Of a stretch of 64,000 nt of DNA, positions 19,602 through 27,782 are shown piece after piece (position 1 is the stretch's first letter; each line of letters begins with the position of its first letter). A program made the translations under genes and the position numbers. Origin of the DNA: Lignipirellula cremea (GTDB lineage Bacteria; Planctomycetota; Planctomycetia; Pirellulales; Pirellulaceae); NCBI RefSeq assembly GCF_007751035.1, contig NZ_CP036433.1, positions 3,205,001 through 3,269,000 on the forward strand, read 5' to 3'. The notes under the pieces are model-generated. The model was not told where the DNA came from and did no database searches. It saw only the letters and a program-made list of their open reading frames with translations.

Positions 19602-22028
19602 ATGTGTCGTTTTTCCGGCCGGTTTCTACTCGGCGTGGCGACGTTATTTCTGGCGGGGCTTTCGCCAGCCTGGGGACAATCGTTACGGGACAGCAGCGTT
19701 CTGCAGTACGTTCCCGCCGACGTCGATCTGTTGCTCTCGTTCGCCCATAACCGCGAGCAGGTCGAAAAGGTCGCTGGCAGCAGGGCGGTCGCCAAGATTG
19801 TCGAGCTGTTCCTCCAGGCGCAAAGTATTGATCGTGAGCCCCCTATGCCCGACGAAGTCCGTCAGCTGCGCCCCGCTCCTGCCGGCCCGAACGTTCTGGT
19901 CGGCTTGGTCGCCGAAGATGCTCCTGCAGAAGCCAGCGACCCGGCCGAGCCGAGCGAACTGCCTGCAGACGAAGAGCCGCCGATCGAGATCAAGCCGGCC
20001 AATCCGCTGGACGAAATCCAGGATGGCATCGAGAAAGCCCGCGACCTGCTGGAGAACGCCGACACCCGGGAAATCGCCGAAGTGGTGATGGACATGCTGG
20101 GCGACGAGGTCTTTTTCTACACCCAGGGGTACGATGAACTGCTGGCGATGCAGCAGGAAGTTTATGGCAAAATCGGCAAGGAAATGATGCGATACGCCAA
20201 GGAACATCCGGACGAAGATCTTGACGCCGAAGCCTGGATGAAGCAGCTGGATTTTGACCGCATCCTTTCTCCCGAACGGGTCGCTGCGACCCAGACGCCC
20301 ACCATGGTGCTGGGCTTCAAGCTCCGCCATCCGGAGCAGATGCAGCCGCAGCTGGACCGTCTGGAACCGATGATCAAAAGTCTGCTGGAAGAGAAGCCGG
20401 AACTTCTGGAAGGGTATACCCGCCAGCAGGTCGCAGGGCAGGACTTTTTGACGCTGACCCTCCGCGGCGAAATGCTGGTCAAACTGGTGAAAGAGAATGA
20501 AAACCTGGACCCGGACGCCTTGAAACGCCTGGAGCCTTACCTGCCGCAGATTCAAGAGAAGCAGGTCGTCATCGCGCTGGGCGTGCTGGGCGACTATTTC
20601 CTGGTCACGGCCGGCAAGGACCTGAGCCACCTGGAAAACTGGGGGAAAGGCGACCTGCTGCTGGATCGTGCGGAACTGGCCGAGCTCCGCAAGGTGCAGG
20701 AGAAAACGGTCGTTTCGATCAGTTACAGCTCGTCCGACCTGGGGAATGCCGGCACCGGCAAGTTCACCATGTTCGATTACTATCGCGGACTGGCGACTTA
20801 CGGCCTGCGTAGCAAGGAGTTCAACCTGGGCGCTTCGGTGCAGCAGCGACTGGGAGTCGAAGTGGACGAGTTCTTCCGCGATATGCAAAACCTGTTCCCC
20901 GCTGGCGGCGCCGCTCTGCGGTTCGTGGTGTGGGACGAAGACGGATATCAGGGGTATCTGCAGAACTGGGCGGAGAACCTCATGCTTGATGGGTCGCAGC
21001 CGCTTTCGATCGTCAATCACCTGGGCGGGGATCCGCTGGCCGCTTTTGCCAGCCGCAGCCAGTACCATCCCGAGTATTACGACATTCTCGCCAAATGGTC
21101 GGCCCGCGCCGTGATGTACTGGGAAGAACTGGGCGTGCCCCAGTTGCCGGAAGACGGCCAGCAGGGATACACCGCCGGGATGGCGTTCCTGCGGCCGTTC
21201 ATCTTGAAGTTTCACGAAATTACCCACGACAAGTTGATCCCCTCGCAGCGCGACAGCCAGGTCGCCCTGGTGATCGACGATCACCTGAAGCTCGAGAAAA
21301 TCGCCAGCAGCGCGCCGGCCCTGGACAAACCGCTGGCCGTTTCCAGCCCTGCCATCGTGATGGGCGTCAGCGACGCCGAACTGTTCCAGGAAGCGATCAA
21401 CGATTACCGAGAACTGATCAACATGGGCGCTTTTGCGGCCCAGCTGGCCATGGGAGACAAAGGTCCCAAATGGGGAATCCCCAAGCCGGAAAACGAAACC
21501 ACGCCGCACGGCGAACTGTACTTTTACCAGTTCCCCATCATGGCCGAAGCCGGCATGGATGACCGCCTGATGATCGTCATGGGGATCAACGCCGACACCA
21601 CCGTCTTGACGATCCACAAGGAACTGGCCGCACGGATCCTGCAGAGCACGCCGCCCAGCGGAGCGCAACTCAAGGCGTCCGTCACGGAAAACACCGCTGG
21701 CGTCGCCTGGTTTGAGTTCCCCCGTCTGGTCAACATCTGGCAGGGCTGGGCCGAATACGGTGTGAACCACGACCTGGAGAAAGCGATCGAAGCCATCGCC
21801 GAAAGCGCGGAAGGCGCCGCCGCAGGGGAGGTTCCCGAGCAGCCGGAAGCGGCTCCTGTCGATCCCAGTGAGGCCCGCAAAAGGGAAAAAATCCTCGCCC
21901 TGATGACCGACGGTTTCAACGTATTGCGTTGTTTCGAAGGCTACCAGAGTCGGACGGTCGTCGCCAAGGATCGCTCGGTTGTGACCCGATTCACCTATCG
22001 CATCCACGATCTGCCCCAGGCGCCGTAA
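19602..22028 (+). CDS. large exported protein of unknown function
   Basis: The protein has 808 residues. An AAGGGG site lies just before the ATG. A signal peptide (FLLGVATLFLAGLSPAWGQ) is followed by YVPADVDLLLSFAHNREQVE, a start seen in planctomycete proteins of unknown role. An acidic Pro/Glu-rich linker lies near residues 105-135. The rest is mixed alpha/beta with no catalytic motif I recognise and no further membrane segment. It is flanked by terminators or gaps, so it is probably monocistronic. No function is proposed. Confidence 0.8.
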   Translation: MCRFSGRFLLGVATLFLAGLSPAWGQSLRDSSVLQYVPADVDLLLSFAHNREQVEKVAGSRAVAKIVELFLQAQSIDREPPMPDEVRQLRPAPAGPNVLVGLVAEDAPAEASDPAEPSELPADEEPPIEIKPANPLDEIQDGIEKARDLLENADTREIAEVVMDMLGDEVFFYTQGYDELLAMQQEVYGKIGKEMMRYAKEHPDEDLDAEAWMKQLDFDRILSPERVAATQTPTMVLGFKLRHPEQMQPQLDRLEPMIKSLLEEKPELLEGYTRQQVAGQDFLTLTLRGEMLVKLVKENENLDPDALKRLEPYLPQIQEKQVVIALGVLGDYFLVTAGKDLSHLENWGKGDLLLDRAELAELRKVQEKTVVSISYSSSDLGNAGTGKFTMFDYYRGLATYGLRSKEFNLGASVQQRLGVEVDEFFRDMQNLFPAGGAALRFVVWDEDGYQGYLQNWAENLMLDGSQPLSIVNHLGGDPLAAFASRSQYHPEYYDILAKWSARAVMYWEELGVPQLPEDGQQGYTAGMAFLRPFILKFHEITHDKLIPSQRDSQVALVIDDHLKLEKIASSAPALDKPLAVSSPAIVMGVSDAELFQEAINDYRELINMGAFAAQLAMGDKGPKWGIPKPENETTPHGELYFYQFPIMAEAGMDDRLMIVMGINADTTVLTIHKELAARILQSTPPSGAQLKASVTENTAGVAWFEFPRLVNIWQGWAEYGVNHDLEKAIEAIAESAEGAAAGEVPEQPEAAPVDPSEARKREKILALMTDGFNVLRCFEGYQSRTVVAKDRSVVTRFTYRIHDLPQAP

Positions 22029-22155
22029 CGAGCGAACTGTCGCTGCAATCGGCCTTGTCGCCGGCGAACGCTCCGTTCCCCTGCGCCAGGCGCGCACCGA
22101 CGACGCGGGATCGGGTCTTAACTCCGCGCAGGCTGCCACAAGCGGCAATGGCTGC

Positions 22156-22185
22156 GTTCTTCGTTCTGCCGTTCTTCGTTCTGCC
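22156..22185 (+). repeat. two exact 15-bp direct repeats before the SRPBCC gene
   Basis: GTTCTTCGTTCTGCC occurs twice in tandem (22156-22170, 22171-22185). It ends at an in-frame ATG (22186) that is 12 bp before the preferred start. Confidence 0.9.
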
Positions 22186-22197
22186 ATGGAGCTTGCT

Positions 22198-22788
22198 ATG
22201 AGGAAACTCCTGGTGATCGCCCTTGGCGCCGTCACACTGGTTGTTGGCGCCTTTTTGATCTATGTGTCCCTGCAGCCGAATGCGTTCGAGGTAGAGCGTA
22301 CCATCACCATCAACGCTCCCGCCGAGCAGGTGTTTCCACGGATCAACAATCTGCACAACTGGTCGGACTGGTCGCCCTGGCGGCATCTCGACCCGCAGAT
22401 GAAAGAAACCTACGTCGGCTCGGAGTCGGGCAAGGGCGCCATCTATCGCTGGTCCGGCAACGAGGAAGCCGGAGCCGGCCAAATGACGATTACCGACAGC
22501 GAGCCCTTCCAGCGCGTGGTTATCCTGCTGGAATTCACTCGCCCTTATGAGAGCGTGTGCCTGGTCACTTTTACGCTGAAACCCCAAGACGACCAGACAA
22601 CCGTCTCCTGGCTGATGACGGGGGAAACAAACTTCCTCATGAAAGCCATGTTCCTCGATATGGACGCCATGGTCGGGCCCGATTTCGAAAAAGGGCTCGC
22701 CAGTCTCAAAGCCAACGTGGAAGCGGAAACCAACGCCGCCATCGTGCCGGCCGACGCAGGAGCCGATCGGGGAACGCCTGCCGACTGA
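22198..22788 (+). CDS. SRPBCC (polyketide cyclase-like) family protein with N-terminal membrane anchor
   Basis: The protein has 196 residues from the ATG at 22198, which has GGAG six bases upstream; an alternative ATG lies at 22186. One hydrophobic segment (LVIALGAVTLVVGAFLIYV) anchors or exports it. The SRPBCC pattern follows: VERTITINAPAEQVFPRINN, then LHNWSDWSPWRHLDP and later TTVSWLMTGETNFLMKAMF. Members bind hydrophobic ligands in a helix-grip pocket; the ligand is not predictable here. Confidence 0.82.
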   Translation: MRKLLVIALGAVTLVVGAFLIYVSLQPNAFEVERTITINAPAEQVFPRINNLHNWSDWSPWRHLDPQMKETYVGSESGKGAIYRWSGNEEAGAGQMTITDSEPFQRVVILLEFTRPYESVCLVTFTLKPQDDQTTVSWLMTGETNFLMKAMFLDMDAMVGPDFEKGLASLKANVEAETNAAIVPADAGADRGTPAD

Positions 22789-22998
22789 AGCACGCATGAA
22801 CAAAAACTGCGGATTTCTGACTGCCAGGGAACACGGAAGGGGATCGGTAAGGCTTCCACCGCCGCCGGTTTAGAGCGACGCGAGAGCCTGAGAACTCGAT
22901 GCGAGCTTGAACCAACGGAACTGGCCGCGGTTGCCCTGCGCCACCGTTCGCACCAGGTGAACTGAGCTTGCAGGTCCACTCTCAGGCAAGGTGGGAGT

Positions 22999-23095
22999 TG
23001 TGGTATCAAATCACGATTTCTTCGCCTGGTATTGGACGGCGATTTCTTCGCCTGTGGTATCAAATCGCCAATTCTTCGCCTGTGATACTAATCCT
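22999..23095 (+). repeat. imperfect 28-nt tandem repeats, about 3.5 copies
   Basis: Units at 22999-23026, 23027-23052, 23053-23080 and a partial unit from 23081 share TGGTATCAAATC near their start and TTCTTCGCC at their end. Units are adjacent with no spacers, so this is not a CRISPR array. Confidence 0.85.
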
Positions 23096-23471
23096 GGTTT
23101 GTTTCCGCCGCTTGACGCTTCTTCGGACACGGAGAGGAGTCAGGGCGACCTGCTTCAATCCGCGCAGCAGTGACGCCCGCGGAGACTTGCGGCGGGAAGG
23201 GATGCGGGAAGACGTTTGCCCTGGAAGAGAGCCAATGGACAACCGGAGCGGATCGCGGCAGACGGGAAAACTCGCAACACCTTTACACGCCGGGTGGTTC
23301 CCCACGGCCGGAATCGGGTAAAGAAAGATAGAAGTCAGGCTCGGCCAAATCAACTACATTGTCCCGGATCGCCCGTTGTTCCGTGATAAGTGTGGGACAG
23401 GTTTGCAACCTGCTCCACGAAAAGGAAAGAACGCTTCCGCCGCCGTTGATCACTGCTCCCTGGACGCGCCC

Positions 23472-23549
23472 GTAGCTGAAATCGTCAGAGTGTGGCCGCC
23501 GTTTTCTGCGCCCCGGATGCTTCGTCCCAAGTCTGGCGACATCGGCTAC
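23472..23549 (+). repeat. 78-bp dispersed palindromic repeat, copy 1
   Basis: The ends GTAGCTGAAATCGTCAGAGT and AGTCTGGCGACATCGGCTAC are imperfect inverted repeats. The centre carries GGCCGCCGTTT. A second copy in the opposite orientation lies at 42642-42718, aligned over its whole length with mismatches mostly in the centre. Confidence 0.8.
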
Positions 23550-23581
23550 ATGCTGGCCCCAGGTCAGACGTCGCACGTTCC

Positions 23582-24709
23582 TTAGTCCTGCGGGACTTCG
23601 GTCGGGGCGAGCCAGGCGAGCGGGAAGCGGGCGAACCGGATGCGATAGTTGCCGTCTTCCCAGCGATCATAAAGACAGCCGATCGCGCCGTCGGGCAGTT
23701 CGGCCAGGCTGCTGTACTGGGCGTTGTCCGGCTGCAGCAACTTGCCGGCGGACCAGGTTTTCCCTTCGTCGGTGCTGGTGCGCAGGGTCAGATTCGTTCG
23801 GCCTGGTCCGGCCGGATTGGAGAACAGCCAGAGCGGCTGGCCGGCGTCGACCGTGCTGGGCACAGCGTAAACGTCGGCCTGGCAGATTGAATCGTAAAGC
23901 AGGGGCGCCTTTTCGGGTTGATTCCAGGTCAGGCCGTCGTCCTTACTGACGGCCGTGATCCGCTGCTCCTGGCCGTCGTGGCTGCGGGCCGTGCAGTACA
24001 GCACGCCGTCGCGCCGCTGGGCGATCTGGCATTCGCCCGTCTCGTCAGCAACTGGTCCGCCGACTTTCCAGCTGGAGCCGTGATCGTCGCTGTAAAGCAT
24101 GTGGGCCTGGCGAAGTTCGCTGCCGGCCACCGCGTGATAGGCGGGAATGACCAGGCGTCCGCTGTGCAACTGGATACCGATGCCGGAACCGAAGCCGTAC
24201 CAGGTCCAGTCGGCCTTTTTGGCGGTCGAGCTGATCTCGACAGGCGCCGACCAGGTGGCGCCGTTGTCGCGGCTGGCAACGATCATCACGCGGGTGGTGT
24301 CGCGACTCTTGCCGCTGACGACTTCTTCTTCGGTATCGTCGCCGCGGGTGCGGGTGTAAGCCAGGAAGATTGTTTTCGTTTTTCTGTCGACCACCGGCGA
24401 GGGATAGCCGCACGTATGCTTGCCATCGTCGACAATCGTCCGCAGGGGCGACCAGGTTTTTCCCGAGTCGCCGCTGCGCTTCATCACCACGTCGATGTTG
24501 CCGGTAAAGCCGGCGCCGTCTTTGCGCCCCTCGCAGAACGCCAGCAGATCGCCGCCAGGCGCGACCAGCAGCGCGGGGATACGATACCGTGGATAGCCCT
24601 CCTGACCAGAGTCAAACAGCATCTGCACGGCAGGCGAGGGCGGTTCGGCCGCACAGGTCGAAGCGGAAAGAGTCAGCACCGTGAGACAAGCGATTGCGAA
24701 CCGCCGCAT
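23582..24709 (-). CDS. exo-alpha-sialidase-like (BNR/Asp-box) secreted hydrolase
   Basis: The ATG at 24709 has AGGAG at good spacing and gives 375 residues; an in-frame start exists at 24724. The signal peptide is IACLTVLTLSASTCAA. YRIPALLVAPGG is the FRIP-like motif carrying the first catalytic-pocket Arg. At least five Asp boxes follow (SGDSGKTW, SRDNGATW, SDDHGSSW, SKDDGLTW, STDEGKTW), as expected for a six-bladed propeller of the GH33 type. It probably releases sialic acid or a related nonulosonate from glycans outside the cell. Substrate is not certain, since many Pirellulaceae members have no tested activity. Confidence 0.88.
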   Translation of the reverse strand: MRRFAIACLTVLTLSASTCAAEPPSPAVQMLFDSGQEGYPRYRIPALLVAPGGDLLAFCEGRKDGAGFTGNIDVVMKRSGDSGKTWSPLRTIVDDGKHTCGYPSPVVDRKTKTIFLAYTRTRGDDTEEEVVSGKSRDTTRVMIVASRDNGATWSAPVEISSTAKKADWTWYGFGSGIGIQLHSGRLVIPAYHAVAGSELRQAHMLYSDDHGSSWKVGGPVADETGECQIAQRRDGVLYCTARSHDGQEQRITAVSKDDGLTWNQPEKAPLLYDSICQADVYAVPSTVDAGQPLWLFSNPAGPGRTNLTLRTSTDEGKTWSAGKLLQPDNAQYSSLAELPDGAIGCLYDRWEDGNYRIRFARFPLAWLAPTEVPQD

Positions 24710-24802
24710 GAGATTCTCCTGCACGGGGAAGGGGGAAGAGACGGACGTTCCCTTGCCAGCGCCCGCAAGAAACGGGCGGAACCGGCAATGGCCTGGGGGA
24801 AC

Positions 24803-24839
24803 AAAAAAAGGCCTCGCCGCCGGGAGGGTAGCGAGGCCT
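24803..24839 (-). terminator. rho-independent terminator of the Gfo/Idh/MocA gene
   Basis: AGGCCTCGC (24809-24817) and GCGAGGCCT (24831-24839) form a 9-bp stem. On the minus strand it is followed by a T-run (A-run 24803-24809). It separates the oxidoreductase from the sialidase, so the two are not one simple operon. Confidence 0.85.
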
Positions 24840-24873
24840 TCGTGTTAGACCGCAATCGCGAAAGAATCCGCGA

Positions 24874-26334
24874 CTACACTTTGTCGGCAGCCGGCACCAC
24901 AAACGGGGCGCGGTACTCGCGGGTCAACTGGGCGTTGGCCGCTTCGTTGCCGGGGAAGTTCTCGGCCTTGGTGTCGAACTCGAGTTGCGGACCGATGGTG
25001 AAGTCGGTCTCGTCGATATCGATGCCGTTATCTTTCAGGTGGGCGACGGTGCGCTCGAGCGTATCGAGGGCGTTGTCCGACGTTTTCCAGCTGGCCGCTT
25101 TGTTGACGAGTTCGGCCGTTTTGACCGGTTCGCCCAGGCGGTAGGAGATGTTGCCCATGTGGCACAGGGCGCTGGAGAAGTGGCCTTCTTCGATTTCGCC
25201 GTTGAGGTCCGCAATGTTCCGACTGCGAACGCCCGACAGGAAGTTACCGAAGTGATCGCCGCCTCCTTTAAAGCTTTTGATCATTTTGCCGTCTTTGTCA
25301 AAGGCGGCGCCGGCGTCGTAGCTGCTCATCACGACGTAACCGTCTTCGCCTTCAAACATGACGCCGATTTTGGCGCCTTTGTAGTCCGACGTTTTGAGGC
25401 CGCGGACTTCAAAGACCAAAGACTTGGTTCCGTAGTCGTGAACAACGACCTGGGTGTTGGCGCTGTCGCCGGCGTCATCGTAACCAAAGCGGCCGCCGTA
25501 GCTGAACACGCGCTCGCTCAGGCCTTTTTCGCCCAGACCCCAGCGGGCGAGGTCCATCTGATGGATGCCCTGGTTGCCCAGATCGCCGTTGCCGTAAGGC
25601 CACTGCCAGTGCCAGTCATAATGGAACTGTTTGCGGGTGACGGGGGCGAACGGAGCCGGGCCCAGCCATACGCCGTAGTTGATGTTGGCCGGTACGGGAT
25701 AAACGCCGCGGGCGCCGATGGAGCCGCGGGGCTTGTAGCACAAACCGCGAGCGACGGTCACTTCGCCCACGCCGCCCTGGTGGACGAATTCCATGGCATC
25801 GATCATGCCCTGGTTGGACCGCGACTGGGTGCCGCACTGGCAGATTTTGTTGTATTTGCGGGCGGCTTCAACGATGCGTCGGCCTTCGCTCACGTTGTGG
25901 CTGACGGGCTTTTCGACGTAAACGTCTTTGCCGGCCTGGATCGCCCAGATGGCGGCCAGGGCGTGCCAGTGGTTGGGAGTGGCGATGCTGACGATATCGA
26001 CGCTGGGATCGTCGAAAGCGGCCCGCATGTCTTCCACAAACTTGGGCGCGCGGCCCTGCTTCTTTTCGACTTCTTTAACGCGGCTGGCGCCGACCTCTTG
26101 ATCGGGGTCGACAATGTAGGTGATCTCGGTGTCTTTGCGGCCGGCAAAGGCGCCAATATGGGTGTTGCCGCGTCCGCGAACGCCAACGACGGCGACATTC
26201 AATCGCTCGTTGGGGCTGCTGCTTTGTTTCTCTTCTTCAGCGGCCAGCAGGCTGCCGCCGGAACTGGCAGCGACCGCAGCCGCTGTGGCGAACATGGAAT
26301 CTTCAAGAAACTGACGACGTGTGCGTTTTGACAT
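24874..26334 (-). CDS. secreted Gfo/Idh/MocA-family oxidoreductase
   Basis: The ATG at 26334 is preceded by AGGAG at 6 bases and starts a twin-arginine-type signal (MSKRTRRQFLEDSMFATAAA), giving 486 residues. The Rossmann part shows LNVAVVGVRGRGNTHIGAF, SIATPNHWHALAAIWA and the family EKPVSHN (EKP) motif. The C-terminal sheet domain contains HYDWHWQWPYGNGDLGNQG. Such proteins oxidise or epimerise sugars using tightly bound NAD(P). Tat export with the cofactor in place fits a periplasmic carbohydrate-catabolic role. The substrate is not predictable. Confidence 0.92.
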   Translation of the reverse strand: MSKRTRRQFLEDSMFATAAAVAASSGGSLLAAEEEKQSSSPNERLNVAVVGVRGRGNTHIGAFAGRKDTEITYIVDPDQEVGASRVKEVEKKQGRAPKFVEDMRAAFDDPSVDIVSIATPNHWHALAAIWAIQAGKDVYVEKPVSHNVSEGRRIVEAARKYNKICQCGTQSRSNQGMIDAMEFVHQGGVGEVTVARGLCYKPRGSIGARGVYPVPANINYGVWLGPAPFAPVTRKQFHYDWHWQWPYGNGDLGNQGIHQMDLARWGLGEKGLSERVFSYGGRFGYDDAGDSANTQVVVHDYGTKSLVFEVRGLKTSDYKGAKIGVMFEGEDGYVVMSSYDAGAAFDKDGKMIKSFKGGGDHFGNFLSGVRSRNIADLNGEIEEGHFSSALCHMGNISYRLGEPVKTAELVNKAASWKTSDNALDTLERTVAHLKDNGIDIDETDFTIGPQLEFDTKAENFPGNEAANAQLTREYRAPFVVPAADKV

Positions 26335-26880
26335 GCAGCACTCCTGGATCTGAATGGCGCTTCGGCGCAAGGTGGGAAAAGGTGAAAGGCGGGAAGCCGT
26401 CGTACCAGCAACCTGTTCGTCAAACGTTTCCTCAAAAGAACGCCAACCAACAAACGAAATTGTCCATCATCGAAGGAGCGAACGCCCTGGTGCTTGTGCG
26501 ACTCGCCATCTCGCCAGGCTGCTGGAACCTGATATCGTTTCAACTACACGGCCTGCCGGGACGAAACCCCGGCGCCGGGTGATCAAGGGCGGGGAGAAGT
26601 TACCCCGGCAAGCGTCGCCTCACACGTGATCTCCCGCAGTCGCAGGAGGCCCGCAGCGGCGGCCTTTCCGGGAACTCGCTTCCCCCAGGGAGGAAATATC
26701 CACCCTAAAAGGTTATTGTAAGCAAGAGAGATTTGAATTGGTATCATACCAACAAAATCCAGAAACGAAAAATTGTTCCTGGTCTTCCCGGCCGTTTTCC
26801 CCGAAAATTCTCCCGCTCTCGCTGGCCGCTGTCGCAGCCGTCCGGGGCCGTGAATCGACCTTTCCCATGGCAAACGCACC
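26335..26880. other. 546-bp divergent intergenic region with an operator-like palindrome
   Basis: It lies between the minus-strand oxidoreductase and the plus-strand PPK2 gene. The only clear structure is the 15-nt palindrome at 26738-26752 listed separately. No RNA gene is recognised. Confidence 0.5.
26738..26752. promoter_or_regulatory. perfect palindrome TTGGTATCATACCAA
   Basis: Seven-base arms flank a single central base, 128 bp before the PPK2 start. The palindrome contains TATCAT (26742-26747), a fair -10 hexamer, so a bound repressor would cover the promoter. No matching regulator gene is in the window. Confidence 0.45.
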
Positions 26881-27684
26881 ATGCCCAAGACCCATGAATT
26901 GACCCCCGGCGCGCCGATCAAAATGGCTGACCTGATCAGCGACGGCGCCCATTTTTGCGATGACCGCGAGCAGGCCGAAAAGGAGTTTCTCGCCCTTCGG
27001 GAAAGACTCGTCGCACTGGAGCCCAAGCTCTACGCCGACGCCAGTCGGAGCCTGCTGGTGATCTTTCAGGCGATGGACGCCGGCGGCAAGGACAGCGCTA
27101 CCCGCAAGGTCTTCACGGGCGTGAATCCCCAGGGGGTGCGGGTCGTTTCTTTCAAGCAGCCGACAGAGGAAGAACTGGCCCACGACTTTTTGTGGCGGAT
27201 CCACAAGCAAACGCCCCGGCGCGGCAAGATCGTCGTCTTTAATCGTTCACAGTACGAAGACGTGCTGGTCGTGCGGGTTGAGAAACTGGCGCCCAAGTCG
27301 GTCTGGCAAGCTCGCTTTGAACAAATCAACCAGTTTGAAGAAATGCTCACGGCCGCCGGCACGCGGATCCTGAAATTTTATCTCCACATTTCCAAAGACG
27401 AGCAAAAGGAACGCTTCCAGTCGCGACTCGATGAGCCCTCGAAGAACTGGAAATTCTCTCCCGACGACCTGGCCAAGCGGGCCCAGTGGGACGATTACCA
27501 GGACGCATATGAGGACGTCCTTAAGCGCTGCACGACCCCCTGGGCGCCGTGGCATGTGATTCCTGCCGACCGCAAATGGTACCGCAACCTCGCCGTCTGC
27601 CGCACGATCGTCGACGCCCTGGAAACGATGGACTTGCGTTATCCCGAACCGACCTGGAAGCCGGGCGAGTATAAGATTGATTAG
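26881..27684 (+). CDS. polyphosphate kinase 2 family protein
   Basis: PPK2 enzymes transfer phosphate between polyphosphate and nucleotides. The 267-residue single-domain protein has Walker A QAMDAGGKDS, the KGVNPQGVRVVSFKQP-type segment (here TGVNPQGVRVVSFKQPT), the Walker B-associated VVFNRSQYEDVLVVRV, and the lid region HISKDEQKERFQSRLDEPSK. WKFSPDDLAKRAQWDDY and WHVIPADRKWYRNLAV are typical of the family. The class (AMP or ADP as acceptor) cannot be set by eye. It stands alone, with an operator-like palindrome upstream. Confidence 0.93.
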   Translation: MPKTHELTPGAPIKMADLISDGAHFCDDREQAEKEFLALRERLVALEPKLYADASRSLLVIFQAMDAGGKDSATRKVFTGVNPQGVRVVSFKQPTEEELAHDFLWRIHKQTPRRGKIVVFNRSQYEDVLVVRVEKLAPKSVWQARFEQINQFEEMLTAAGTRILKFYLHISKDEQKERFQSRLDEPSKNWKFSPDDLAKRAQWDDYQDAYEDVLKRCTTPWAPWHVIPADRKWYRNLAVCRTIVDALETMDLRYPEPTWKPGEYKID

Positions 27685-27782
27685 CCACAATCTCGCTTGA
27701 AAGCTCGCTTCCCCGCAGCGGCGGCGATTGGCCGCCGCTGGCGAATGTTCAGCGATCTTCGCAACCGGGAAGGGCGATCCGA

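Larger units (their letters stand above)
22789..23581. other. 793-bp gene-free region rich in repeats
   Basis: It lies between convergent genes (SRPBCC and sialidase). It contains a tandem 28-nt repeat set (22999-23095) and one copy of a 78-bp palindromic repeat (23472-23549), each listed separately. Short open frames here show no family features. I see no RNA gene. Confidence 0.6.

Noticed and set aside
19683-22235. 850-codon open frame on the minus strand
   Set aside because: It is the shadow of the 808-residue exported protein, which has a signal peptide and ribosome-binding site on the plus strand.
22999-23095. CRISPR array
   Set aside because: The repeats are adjacent with no unique spacers, and no cas genes are present.
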